From positions 1 through 32,486 of the forward strand of contig CAKSTO010000028.1 of assembly GCA_934501115.1 (NCBI GenBank): a stretch of 32,486 nt of DNA, written 5' to 3'. Shown here piece by piece: positions 8,931-16,721 of this stretch (positions within the stretch are counted from its first letter, which is position 1; each line of letters begins with the position of its first letter). The translations under genes and the position numbers were made by a program. The notes under the pieces were generated by a model. The model made no database searches, was not told the origin of the DNA, and saw only the letters and a program-made list of their open reading frames with translations. The stretch is from an uncultured Faecalibacterium sp. Lineage in GTDB: Bacteria; Bacillota; Clostridia; Oscillospirales; Ruminococcaceae.

Positions 8931-9195
8931 AAGAACTGGCTTTTCACCCGGTTTTCAAAAAAACAACACATTTGGCCGCTACAATAGACACCAAGAACCA
9001 CGCAAAAAGGCACTTTTTTGGCTCGGAACCCCTCCGAAAGATAATATTCACAAGAAAAAACTATCTTTTTTGTTGAAATCTGTTGCAAAAGTAAATTCTT
9101 TTGTGTAAAATATAAAATGTAATGCAGCTAAATTGTTAAAAATCACAACCGGCTGCCGCTGCGGTTTGCACAAACGAGGAAAAGGGGTATCCATT
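8931..9195 (+). promoter_or_regulatory. Intergenic region with promoter of the PucR-type gene
   Basis: An AT-rich 265-bp gap. A good promoter is TTGCAA (9083-9088), 17-nt spacer, TAAAAT (9106-9111), with a leader of about 75 nt. A weak A/T stem AAAGATA (9037-9043) / TATCTTT (9062-9068) followed by T may be the rsuA terminator. The ribosome binding site is AGGAAAAGGGG at 9177-9187. No small gene is convincing here. Confidence 0.65.
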
Positions 9196-10281
9196 ATGGC
9201 CAATAGAGTATTTCAAAGCGTGATCTACCAGATGAAAGACGCGATTAACCGGGTGGTCGGTGTGGTGGATGAGACCGGCGCTGTTATTTCCTGCTCGGAG
9301 CTGAACCTGATCGGCGAAGTGCGCGAGGGGTTCATGGCGGAGCGTCTGACCGCAGGCGACCGCTTTGTGCGCGATGGCTACACCTACCAGCAGTTCTCCA
9401 GCGCAAAGCATAACGATTATGCCGTGTTTGTGGAAGGCGCAGACGAAACTGCCGGCCAGTTTGCAGCAGTGCTGTCCATCAGCCTGCAGAGCATCAAACA
9501 GTATCACGATGAAAAATTTGATAAGTCCAACTTCATCAAGAATGTGGTACTGGACAATATCCTGCCCGGTGACATCTACGCCAAGGCTCGGGAGCTGCAT
9601 TTTGCCACCGATGTTTCCCGCGTGGTGTTCATCGTGCGCGTGACCTCCGGCGGCGATATCTCCGCTTACGATGTGGTCAGCAGCCTGTTCCCCGATAAGC
9701 AGAAGGACTTTGTGTTCAACATCAGCGAGACGGATACCGTGCTGGTGAAGGAGATCCGCAAAGGCATCGACCGCACCGACATGGAAAAGCTGGCTGCCAG
9801 CATCGTGGATACCCTGTCCGGCGAGCACTACATCAAGGCTGTGGTGGGCATCGGCACCCCCATCTCCAACGTGAAGGATCTGGCTACCTCCTTTAAGGAA
9901 GCGCAGATCGCCATGGAAGTGAGCAAGGTGTTCGACACTGAAAAACAGATCATCCGCTACGACAATCTGGGCATTGCACGTCTGATCTATCAGCTGCCCA
10001 CCACCGTGTGCGAGATGTTCCTGCGCGAGGTGTTCAAGCAGGGCAGCATCGAGAGCCTGGATCAGGAGACTCTGTTCACCATCCAGCGCTTCTTCGAGAA
10101 CAATCTGAACGTCTCTGAGACCAGCCGCGGCCTGTTTGTGCACCGCAATACGCTGGTGTATCGTCTGGAAAAGATCAAAAAGCTGACCGGTCTGGATCTG
10201 CGTGAGTTCGATGATGCTATCGTTTTCAAGGTAGCACTGATGGTTAAAAAGTACCTGTCCAACAATCCGGCCAAATATTGA
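9196..10281 (+). CDS. PucR/CdaR-type helix-turn-helix transcriptional regulator
   Basis: A 361-aa predicted DNA-binding protein. The C-terminal 60 residues (about 296-356) fit the PucR C-terminal HTH: FFENNLNVSETSRGLFVHRN, then TLVYRLEKIKKLTGLDLREFDDA. The middle (about 100-290) fits the GGDEF-like linker domain common in this family. The N-terminus (MANRVFQSVIYQMKD...) is not a sensor I recognise. No membrane segment is seen. ATG 9196 is used because of the strong upstream GGAAAAGGGG; the longer frame from TTG 9133 lacks a site. Known relatives control sugar-diacid or purine-catabolism genes, but nothing here shows the ligand or target. It has its own promoter and terminator, so it is monocistronic, and autoregulation is possible. 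Confidence 0.8.
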   Translation: MANRVFQSVIYQMKDAINRVVGVVDETGAVISCSELNLIGEVREGFMAERLTAGDRFVRDGYTYQQFSSAKHNDYAVFVEGADETAGQFAAVLSISLQSIKQYHDEKFDKSNFIKNVVLDNILPGDIYAKARELHFATDVSRVVFIVRVTSGGDISAYDVVSSLFPDKQKDFVFNISETDTVLVKEIRKGIDRTDMEKLAASIVDTLSGEHYIKAVVGIGTPISNVKDLATSFKEAQIAMEVSKVFDTEKQIIRYDNLGIARLIYQLPTTVCEMFLREVFKQGSIESLDQETLFTIQRFFENNLNVSETSRGLFVHRNTLVYRLEKIKKLTGLDLREFDDAIVFKVALMVKKYLSNNPAKY

Positions 10282-10305
10282 TTTTCTGCCGCTGCCTGCG
10301 GCATG

Positions 10306-10345
10306 GAACCGGCCGCTCGGGATCGATGCTGGCCGGTTCTTTTTT
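10306..10345 (+). terminator. Rho-independent terminator after the PucR-type gene
   Basis: Perfect 9-bp stem GAACCGGCC / GGCCGGTTC with a 16-nt loop, followed by six T (10340-10345). Confidence 0.9.
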
Positions 10346-10358
10346 GGTGTAGAAATGA

Positions 10359-10483
10359 CCCTCTCCGCCAGCGCATTCGCACTGCCGCCTCTCCCGAAGG
10401 GTGAGGCTTTATGCTTCAAAAGATAAAGTCAATAAAAGCTCCTCCTCTCGGGGGAGCTGGCAGGCAAAGCGAGACGGAGAGGG
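10359..10483. repeat. Palindromic repeat family I, copy 3 (125 bp)
   Basis: Ends CCCTCTCCGCC and GACGGAGAGGG pair at 10 of 11 positions. It has the same length as copy 2. Internal hairpins include CAGCGC-ATTC-GCACTG (one mismatch), CCTCTCCCGAAGGGTGAGG and AGCTCCTCC...GGGGGAGCT. It lies just before ftsE, in the stretch where the ftsE promoter would be expected. Confidence 0.85.
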
Positions 10484-10525
10484 TTGGGTACATGACCAAA
10501 TACTACGTCAGGAGTAAAAGATCAA

Positions 10526-11308
10526 ATGATAGACTTTGAACACGTCTCAAAGGAATATAAAAAGGGAGGGCCGCTTGCACTGGACGACATCAGCCTCCAT
10601 GTGGAGGATGGTGAATTTGTCTTTCTGCTGGGGCATTCCGGCGCAGGCAAATCCACGCTGCTGAAGCTCATCCTGCGGGAGGAGATGGCAACGGAGGGCA
10701 AGGTGATGGTTCTTGGCAATGATGTCGGCCGTCTGCACCGCCGTCAGGTGGCAAGGCTGCGCAGCCAGATGGGCATCATTTTTCAGGATTTCCGCCTGAT
10801 CCCGTCCATGACAGTATACGAAAACATCGCATTTGCCATGCATGTGACCAATGTGAAGCGCAGCGAGATCCGCCGTCGCGTGGAGTACATGCTGGAGCTG
10901 GTGCATCTGCAGGACAAAGCTGGTGCCTACCCCGATACCCTTTCCGGCGGTGAGCAGCAGCGTGTGGCGATGGCTCGCGCACTGGCGCACAGCCCCAGGC
11001 TGGTCATCGCGGACGAGCCGACCGGAAACATCGACCCGGAGCTGAGTCTTGAGATGATGGAGCTGCTGGAACACGTCAGTGAGCAGGCCAACATCACGGT
11101 GCTGGTGGTCACGCATGAGCACGAGCTGGTGCGTCAGTTCCACCAGCGTGTGGTCACGCTGAAGCAGGGCCGCATCATCTCGGATGTGCCCGCAGATCCT
11201 GAAGCGATCCGCGCACGGCCTGACCATCAGGGCGCAATGTTCTGGGGCGATACCGGTGAGGTCAATCTCACCGCCGGCGCGGATGAAAAGGAGGCGGCTA
11301 CCGTATGA
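10526..11308 (+). CDS. ftsE: Cell division ATP-binding protein FtsE
   Basis: ATPase of the FtsEX complex, which couples ATP hydrolysis at the septum to activation of a peptidoglycan hydrolase outside the membrane. Walker A GHSGAGKST (36-44), signature LSGGEQQRV (139-147), Walker B LVIADEPTGN (159-168) and the switch His in VVTHEHE are all intact. At 260 aa it has a tail about 30 residues longer than usual (after KQGRIISDV), of unknown role. The ribosome binding site is CAGGAG (10509-10514). Its stop overlaps the ftsX start by 4 nt (ATGA), indicating translational coupling. No clear promoter was found between the repeat and the start codon. Confidence 0.95.
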   Translation: MIDFEHVSKEYKKGGPLALDDISLHVEDGEFVFLLGHSGAGKSTLLKLILREEMATEGKVMVLGNDVGRLHRRQVARLRSQMGIIFQDFRLIPSMTVYENIAFAMHVTNVKRSEIRRRVEYMLELVHLQDKAGAYPDTLSGGEQQRVAMARALAHSPRLVIADEPTGNIDPELSLEMMELLEHVSEQANITVLVVTHEHELVRQFHQRVVTLKQGRIISDVPADPEAIRARPDHQGAMFWGDTGEVNLTAGADEKEAATV

Positions 11309-12213
11309 TGAGACCTTCTACCTTCTGGTTCATGACATGGCGCGGCATCCGCAATCTGGGAAAGCATTGGGCAATGACCATTGCCTGCATTGCATCCCTC
11401 AGCGTCTGCATGACCCTGAACACCTTTGCAAGTCTTGCCGAAGTCAATGTGGACAGTATGGTCAACTATCTGGGCAGTCAGAACGAGACCGTGGTGTATC
11501 TTGACCCGGACTGCGATGATGCGACCGCGCAGTCCGTAGGCGAAAAACTCGCCGCGCTGGACGGCGTCACCAATGTGCAGTATGTTTCCAAACAGGATGT
11601 GCTCAACACCTACCGTGGATACATGCAGGACTATTCTTCCCTGTGGGACGAATTTGAAAACGATAACCCCTTCAAGGCCAATTACCGCGTCTCCATTGCC
11701 GATTTGAGCAAAATGGAAGCCATGAGCCAAAAAATGCAGTCCATCCCGGGCGTATACAGCGTCACTGCTCCGGTGGAAATGACCAATGTCTTTGTGCAGG
11801 TGCAGCGCTCTGTTACCCGTGTGGGGCAGGGCATCGTGCTGGTGCTGATGATCGTCAGCATCATTACGGTGGGCAGCACCATCCGCCTGAGCGTGTTCGC
11901 CCGCCGCCGCGAGATCGAGATCATGAAGTATGTTGGCGCGACCAACGGTCTGGTCACGCTGCCCTTTGTGGCTGAGGGACTGGCCATGGGTCTGATCTCC
12001 GGCATTCTGACGGCAGCAGTCAGCGTGGGAGGCTACTCTTATATGGTGCAGGCCTCGGATGGTCTGGGCGGAGTATGGCAGATGATCATGGGGCAGGCGC
12101 TGGTGCCCGTGAGTGCTGTCTGGCCGACGATCCTTACCTACAGTCTGGCCGGCGGCGCCCTTGTGGGCGGTCTGGGCAGCATGTTCTCGATCCGTAAGCA
12201 TCTGAATGTCTGA
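11305..12213 (+). CDS. ftsX: Cell division permease-like protein FtsX
   Basis: Membrane partner of FtsE. The 302-aa protein has the expected topology: TM1 at about 22-43, a large extracellular loop at about 44-170 (the hydrolase-binding region in known FtsX), and TM2-4 at about 174-193, 218-245 and 266-295. The cytoplasmic FARRREIEIMKYVGATN segment after TM2 is a family hallmark. It begins inside the ftsE stop codon; a second ATG at 11308 is an alternative start. The next gene, a secreted coiled-coil peptidase, is the natural candidate partner of the extracellular loop. Confidence 0.95.
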   Translation: MMRPSTFWFMTWRGIRNLGKHWAMTIACIASLSVCMTLNTFASLAEVNVDSMVNYLGSQNETVVYLDPDCDDATAQSVGEKLAALDGVTNVQYVSKQDVLNTYRGYMQDYSSLWDEFENDNPFKANYRVSIADLSKMEAMSQKMQSIPGVYSVTAPVEMTNVFVQVQRSVTRVGQGIVLVLMIVSIITVGSTIRLSVFARRREIEIMKYVGATNGLVTLPFVAEGLAMGLISGILTAAVSVGGYSYMVQASDGLGGVWQMIMGQALVPVSAVWPTILTYSLAGGALVGGLGSMFSIRKHLNV

Positions 12214-12229
12214 CCGAAAGGAACTGAAC

Positions 12230-13588
12230 ATGAAAAGACCTATGCATGCAATGCCGCCGCATTTCCCTCGCGGCTATACCCCCCGGCACGCAAAGCCGGA
12301 GTCGGCCAGGACCCGCTTTGTGCGGGGCGTCAGCCTGTGCGTGGCAGCAGCCTGCCTGCTGCTGAGCGTTACGGCGTATCCGGCGTCGGCGGCCACCGGA
12401 AGCTCCAGTATGTCCAGCCTGCAGAGCAAGCTGAACAGCCTGTCGGCATCCATCAAGCAGCATCAGAAAGATCTGTCGGATGCCAAGAAAAAGGAGTCTG
12501 CAGCCAAGGCACTGGAAAGTGAGCTGAAGGAGCGGGTCGGTGTGATCCAGGATCAGATCGGCATCCTCGGCGGTCAGATCGCCGCCGTGCAAAACAGCAT
12601 CGGACAGACGGAGCAGAAAATCAGCAGCAAGGAAAACGAGATCTCAGAAAAAACGACCCAGATCGCGGAAAAAGAAGCGGAGATCCAGGGGCAGTGGGGA
12701 GATTTCAAAAAGCACATGGCTGCGATGCAGGAGCTGCGGGACGGCGGCAGTGTGGCAATGCTCAGCGCCGTGAATGATCTGTATGAGCTGCTGACCTTCA
12801 ATGAGGTCATGCAGGATATCTCGGTAAAAGACACCGAGATCATGGACAATATGAAGGCCGCAAAGGCGGATCTGGAGTCCGACAAAGCACAGCTGGAAAG
12901 CGATAAGCAGGAGCTGGTGGAACAGCGCACACAGCTGCAGAGCCAAAAAGCAGATCTGGATGCACAGAACAGCCAGATGCAGGCGAAGCAGAGCGAGCTG
13001 AACAGCAGCATCTCGGCGGCGCAGCTGTCCGCTGCGGATGCGCAAAAGGCACAGCAGGCCGCGCAGGCAGCCATCGAGTCTGACGAGATGAACTATGAGG
13101 CGGTGAAGAAGGAAATCCAGAAGCAGATCGCTGCTGCGGCCTCCAGCAAACCGCAGCTGAGTTTTACCGGGTTTATCTGCCCGGTCAAGAGCTACAGCCG
13201 CATCTCCAGTGAGTACGGCTGGCGCAAGAATCCTGTGTCCGGCATCAACAAGCTGCATGCCGGTATCGATATCGCTGCAGCGGGCGGCACGCCGATCTAT
13301 GCAGCCGCCAGCGGTTATGTGCAGGTGGCAGGCTGGTCCAGCGGCGGATATGGCAACTATGTCATCATCTACCACGGCAAAATGTCGGACGGTGTGGCCT
13401 ATACGACCTTGTACGGACACATGAAGGCGGTGGCGACTACGGCAGGCAAGTACGTCCAGCAGGGCGAACTCATCGGCTATGTTGGCTCGACCGGCAACTC
13501 GACCGGCAACCACCTGCATCTGGAGGTCTGGAAGGGCGGCAGCAAGGCCAATGCGGTAAATCCCCGCGGTTATATCCCGTTTAAGTAA
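12230..13588 (+). CDS. Secreted coiled-coil M23 peptidase, EnvC-like FtsEX partner
   Basis: Predicted peptidoglycan endopeptidase or amidase activator acting outside the membrane. In 452 aa there is a long basic N-region (1-32), a hydrophobic signal segment (33-54, ending YPASA|AT), a long Gln/Lys/Glu-rich coiled coil (about 60-300) and a C-terminal M23/LytM domain (about 325-445). The zinc ligands are present: His343 and Asp347 in LHAGIDIA, and His430 in HLHLEVW with His428 beside it. This suggests real catalysis, unlike E. coli EnvC, whose LytM domain is degenerate. ATG 12230 follows GAAAGGA and is preferred to an ATG at 12206 overlapping ftsX. The architecture parallels PcsB and CwlO, which use CHAP and NlpC/P60 domains with FtsEX, so the role here is inferred from context. 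Confidence 0.88.
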   Translation: MKRPMHAMPPHFPRGYTPRHAKPESARTRFVRGVSLCVAAACLLLSVTAYPASAATGSSSMSSLQSKLNSLSASIKQHQKDLSDAKKKESAAKALESELKERVGVIQDQIGILGGQIAAVQNSIGQTEQKISSKENEISEKTTQIAEKEAEIQGQWGDFKKHMAAMQELRDGGSVAMLSAVNDLYELLTFNEVMQDISVKDTEIMDNMKAAKADLESDKAQLESDKQELVEQRTQLQSQKADLDAQNSQMQAKQSELNSSISAAQLSAADAQKAQQAAQAAIESDEMNYEAVKKEIQKQIAAAASSKPQLSFTGFICPVKSYSRISSEYGWRKNPVSGINKLHAGIDIAAAGGTPIYAAASGYVQVAGWSSGGYGNYVIIYHGKMSDGVAYTTLYGHMKAVATTAGKYVQQGELIGYVGSTGNSTGNHLHLEVWKGGSKANAVNPRGYIPFK

Positions 13589-13603
13589 GGAGTCTGGTAT
13601 TCA

Positions 13604-13708
13604 ATGAACGAACAGAAACGTAAGCGCTGGCTGCGCATCGGCTGCCTGATTCTGGCAGGTGTATTTGCGCTCTCGCTGCTGAGCAGTGTGATCATTATGC
13701 TGCTGTAA
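13604..13708 (+). CDS. 34-aa single-span membrane peptide
   Basis: A short frame starting MNEQKRKRWLRIG, followed by a hydrophobic stretch (about 12-34) that runs to the last residue. The basic N-terminus suggests it stays inside with the helix spanning the membrane. AAGGAG (13587-13592) overlaps the stop of the peptidase gene, and the next gene starts 17 nt after its stop. That close packing in an operon is the main evidence that it is real. No family recognised; a small partner or regulator of FtsX or the protease is speculation. Confidence 0.55.
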   Translation: MNEQKRKRWLRIGCLILAGVFALSLLSSVIIMLL

Positions 13709-13725
13709 CGGGGGAGGGAACAAGC

Positions 13726-15087
13726 ATGAACCGTAAGATCTCTGTGGGCATGGCAGTCACCATTGTGATCCTTGCCATGACCGTCACCTTTTCCATCACG
13801 ATGCTGGTGGCCATGCGCCTGTTTGACAGTACGGTCAACAGTGTCAAGGAGAAGGAGAGCATGTACAATAAGGTCGCTGAGGTGGATCGCTATGTCCGCA
13901 GCAACGATTACTATACCATCGACGAGACCATGCTGTACGACCGTCTGACCGCAGGCTATCTGCTGGGCACCGGCGACAAGTACGCCCGTTACTATACGGC
14001 CAACGCCTACACTGAGCTGATGAATATCCAGAGCGGTAAGATCCTGGGCATCGGTGTGGAGCTTGGGATGGATCAGACCGGCTATGCCCGGGTCACGAAG
14101 GTCTATGATGGCTCTCCCGCGCAGGAGGCAGGCATTTCGGTGGGCGATTATATCACCGCCATTGACGGGACCGACGTCAAGAGCCTTTCGGGCGCGGATG
14201 CTGTGCAGTCCCGCCTGCAGGGGGAGGCTGGCACCACGGTCAGCGTCACCTGGCTCAACAGCGAGGCGGCCTCCAAGACGGCTGACCTGACCCACTCTGG
14301 TTACACCAGCACCACCGTGGATTACCAGGTACTGGATACCGTGGGCTATGTCAGGATCCGCCAGTTTGACGGCAGCACCCCCAGTGAGTTGGACTATGCG
14401 CTGCGCTTCTTGACCAGCAGCGGCGTCCGGAGTCTGGTGTTCGATCTGCGTGATAACGGCGGCGGTGTGCTGGAAGATGCCATCGGCTGCATCGACCTGC
14501 TTGCACCGGAAGGCACGGTGGCTTATGCGGAGGACAAGAATGGGAACCGAACGGTCATTGGCAGCAGCGACGGCGAAAGTGAGGTCGACCTGCCTATGGT
14601 CTGTCTGGTCAACGGCAGCACAGCCAGCGCGGCAGAGCTGTTTGCGGCCAGCCTGCGCAATATGTGCAGCGCACGTCTGGTGGGCACCACCACCATGGGA
14701 AAGGGCACCATCCAGAACAGCCCTCAGCGTCTGTCGGATGGCAGCGCTGTGAGCATCACGGTGGCAAAGCTCATCTGCGGCGATGGCTCCTGCTTTGATG
14801 GAACCGGATTGACCGTGGATGTGGAGCGCTCCCTCAGCACCGAGGAATCTGCGTCCTTCTACGGTTACACCCCGGAGACCGACCCGCAGGTGCAGCGCGC
14901 TGTCAGTGCAGCGCAGCAGCTCAGCGGTACAACGACGCTGGGCGGAGTCAACGATGCAGCTTCCTCGGCGGCTGCATCCGAGTCTGCGGACAGCGCCGCT
15001 GCTGAGCCGGAGAACGCTTCCTCTGAGGAAACGGCTTCCTCCACCGAAGCAGAAGCCGGCAGCGAAGCAGCCTCCAGTGCGGAATAA
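13726..15087 (+). CDS. S41 C-terminal-processing peptidase (CtpB-like)
   Basis: A membrane-anchored serine protease of 453 aa. An N-terminal anchor (about 8-30) is followed by a helical segment, a PDZ domain (about 100-185: GIGVELGMDQTGYARVTKV, then SPAQEAGISVGDYI) and the S41 core. Catalytic Ser301 lies in NGSTASAAELFA and Lys326 in TMGKGTIQ; the 25-residue Ser-Lys spacing equals that of E. coli Prc (S452/K477). After about residue 395 comes a low-complexity Ala/Ser/Glu tail, probably unstructured. The ribosome binding site is GGGGGAGGG (13709-13718). In B. subtilis ctpB lies beside ftsEX, so the linkage is conserved; processing of the neighbouring hydrolase is a reasonable but unproven idea. 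Confidence 0.92.
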   Translation: MNRKISVGMAVTIVILAMTVTFSITMLVAMRLFDSTVNSVKEKESMYNKVAEVDRYVRSNDYYTIDETMLYDRLTAGYLLGTGDKYARYYTANAYTELMNIQSGKILGIGVELGMDQTGYARVTKVYDGSPAQEAGISVGDYITAIDGTDVKSLSGADAVQSRLQGEAGTTVSVTWLNSEAASKTADLTHSGYTSTTVDYQVLDTVGYVRIRQFDGSTPSELDYALRFLTSSGVRSLVFDLRDNGGGVLEDAIGCIDLLAPEGTVAYAEDKNGNRTVIGSSDGESEVDLPMVCLVNGSTASAAELFAASLRNMCSARLVGTTTMGKGTIQNSPQRLSDGSAVSITVAKLICGDGSCFDGTGLTVDVERSLSTEESASFYGYTPETDPQVQRAVSAAQQLSGTTTLGGVNDAASSAAASESADSAAAEPENASSEETASSTEAEAGSEAASSAE

Positions 15088-15162
15088 AGGGCAAAACCGG
15101 CAGAAATGCTGCATGGGCTTCTTCTTGTAAAAAGTACCCCGGCTGATTGCGTGCTGTTTGCT

Positions 15163-15246
15163 GTACCGACTCCTTACGTGAAAAAGCGTTTTGGAGCATC
15201 CCGCAGCGCTCCCGTTTACCGTACCGACCCCTTCTCGTGAAAATGC
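15163..15246 (+). repeat. Imperfect direct repeat, two copies 58 bp apart
   Basis: GTACCGAC-TCCTTACGTGAAAAAGC (15163-15187) recurs as GTACCGAC-CCCTTCTCGTGAAAATGC (15221-15246) with three differences and one indel. It lies in the gap between the protease gene and rsmA; its role is unknown. Confidence 0.5.
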
Positions 15247-15281
15247 AACCCAGCCAGACCAGCAGGTCTGGCTGGGTTGCC
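15246..15281 (+). terminator. Perfect 16-bp hairpin, probable terminator of the ftsEX operon
   Basis: Arms GCAACCCAGCCAGACC and GGTCTGGCTGGGTTGC around loop AGCA. It is followed by CATATTATAATAATATTT rather than a clean T run, so termination is likely but less certain than the stem strength suggests. Confidence 0.6.
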
Positions 15282-15363
15282 ATATTATAATAATATTTCC
15301 GCCGAATATGCCCAAAGCGACGCAGAGGGCATTCAAATCGTACTATGAAAAAGGATGGAATCT

Positions 15364-16218
15364 ATGCCCGAACTGACCGACCTTTCGGTGATCCGTTCCC
15401 TGTGCGAAAAATATGATTTCGCACTGTCCAAGGGATTCGGACAGAACTTTATCATCAACCCGGGTCTGCCGCCCAAGATCGTGGATGCCAGCGGTGTAGA
15501 TCAGCGCTATGGCGTCATTGAGATCGGCCCCGGCATCGGCGTGCTGACAAGGGAACTTGCAAAGCGTGCTGCCAAAGTAGTGTCCATTGAGGTGGACGAG
15601 CGCCTGCCGCCGCTGCTGGCGGAGACCATGGCCGGTGTGGATAATTTTAAGCTGGTATTGCAGGATGTATTAAAAGTTGACCTGAGATCTCTTATCGAGG
15701 AAGAATTTCCGGGGATGCCGGTAGCGGTCTGCGCCAACCTGCCCTATTATATCACGAGTCCCATCGTTATGAAGCTGCTGGGGGATCGGCTGCCCATTGA
15801 GAGCCTGACCGTTATGGTGCAGAAGGAGGCTGCAGACCGTCTGGCAGCGGTTCCGGGCACCCGTGCATCCAGTGCAATCAGCTGCGCCGTAAGCTACTAC
15901 GCCACCTCCAGAATGATGTTTACGGCAGCTCCGGGCAGTTTCTACCCGGCTCCAAAGGTCACCAGTGCTGTGGTGCGCATGGACATCCGCCCCGCTCCGG
16001 CTGTGCAGGTAGAGGATGAGTCCGGCTATTTTGCACTTGTACGCGCTGCCTTTGGCCAGCGCCGCAAGACGGCGGCCAACTCGATTGCCAGCGGCCTTGG
16101 CATGTCCAAAGACACCGTGACAGCGGCCATTGAAGCGGCCGGTATGGATGCCCGCATCCGCCCGGAAGCTCTTACGCTGGAAGACTTTGCAAAGATCCAG
16201 CGGGCACTTGCCCGCTGA
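15364..16218 (+). CDS. rsmA: 16S rRNA (adenine1518/1519-N6)-dimethyltransferase
   Basis: Dimethylates the two adjacent adenines in the 3' terminal loop of 16S rRNA with SAM during 30S maturation; also known as KsgA. At 284 aa it has the expected layout: GQNFI (26-30), SAM-binding motif I EIGPGIGVLT (53-62), acidic IEVDE after strand 2, and the catalytic NLPYYITSP (125-133). The C-terminal substrate-contact domain has the FGQRRKT segment. ATG 15364 is chosen over ATG 15355 because AAGGA (15351-15355) would be too close to the latter. It has no close partner gene; tRNA-Thr follows with its own promoter. Confidence 0.95.
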   Translation: MPELTDLSVIRSLCEKYDFALSKGFGQNFIINPGLPPKIVDASGVDQRYGVIEIGPGIGVLTRELAKRAAKVVSIEVDERLPPLLAETMAGVDNFKLVLQDVLKVDLRSLIEEEFPGMPVAVCANLPYYITSPIVMKLLGDRLPIESLTVMVQKEAADRLAAVPGTRASSAISCAVSYYATSRMMFTAAPGSFYPAPKVTSAVVRMDIRPAPAVQVEDESGYFALVRAAFGQRRKTAANSIASGLGMSKDTVTAAIEAAGMDARIRPEALTLEDFAKIQRALAR

Positions 16219-16235
16219 CAGCGACCCTCAAACGT

Positions 16236-16273
16236 GCAGGCAGGAGCTTCGCCCATGAAAGGCTCCTGCCTGC
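16236..16273 (+). terminator. Hairpin downstream of rsmA
   Basis: A perfect 12-bp stem GCAGGCAGGAGC / GCTCCTGCCTGC with a 14-nt loop, 18 nt after the rsmA stop. No T tract follows, so it may stabilise the 3' end rather than terminate on its own. Confidence 0.5.
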
Positions 16274-16333
16274 GTGCAGATGCGGGCGGTGCAGAAATGC
16301 GCCGCAGCATAAAACTTTTTCTCACGTCAGATA

Positions 16334-16362
16334 TTGACAAGCAGGACATTTTTTGGTATTCT
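16334..16362 (+). promoter_or_regulatory. Strong promoter of tRNA-Thr
   Basis: Consensus -35 TTGACA (16334-16339), 17-nt spacer, -10 TATTCT (16357-16362). The predicted start is about 16369, 15 nt before the mature tRNA. Confidence 0.85.
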
Positions 16363-16383
16363 ATCAAAAGACTGCTTGGTCAT

Positions 16384-16458
16384 GCTGGTGTGGCGCAATG
16401 GCAGCGCAACTGATTTGTAATCAGTGGGTTGCAGGTTCAACTCCTGTCACCAGCTCCA
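16384..16458 (+). tRNA. tRNA-Thr (anticodon TGT)
   Basis: A full 75-nt cloverleaf. Acceptor GCTGGTG/CACCAGC, D arm GCGC-AATGGCA-GCGC, anticodon arm ACTGA-TTTGTAA-TCAGT with anticodon TGT (reads ACA), 5-nt variable loop, T arm GCAGG-TTCAACT-CCTGT, discriminator T and encoded CCA. It has its own promoter and terminator. Confidence 0.97.
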
Positions 16459-16461
16459 AGA

Positions 16462-16512
16462 AAAATCCTACGATATACCGCTGGAATAACGGCGTGTATC
16501 GTGGGATTTTTT
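16462..16512 (+). terminator. Terminator of tRNA-Thr
   Basis: Stem AATCCTACGATATAC / GTGTATCGTGGGATT, 15 bp with two G-U pairs, directly after the CCA end and followed by a T6 run (16507-16512). Confidence 0.9.
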
Positions 16513-16644
16513 GCTGTTCGGATCCTGCTTTTCGGCGCTCTTTTCAAACGCATGAAACGAAGCTGGATGACGGGCAGAGCCGCTGCGCAGCGGAAGGAAC
16601 AGAACCAGACCGAAAAAACGATGAAGGATCACACAGAAAAGCAA

Positions 16645-16686
16645 AGGACAGCTCACAAGTGACCATGCAGGTCTGTGAGCTGTCCT
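16645..16686 (-). terminator. Terminator of the SGNH hydrolase gene
   Basis: A perfect 13-bp stem AGGACAGCTCACA / TGTGAGCTGTCCT, 36 nt past the stop of the minus-strand gene. On the minus strand it is followed by TTGCTTTTC. It is moderately T-rich on both sides and could also act on plus-strand readthrough. Confidence 0.75.
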
Positions 16687-16721
16687 GTTTGATTTGTTCG
16701 GAAGATTTCAGGTTGATCGAC

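Noticed and set aside
16429..16662. 77-aa frame with a hydrophobic segment
   Set aside because: It begins inside tRNA-Thr and runs through its terminator; no ribosome binding site, so not accepted as a gene.
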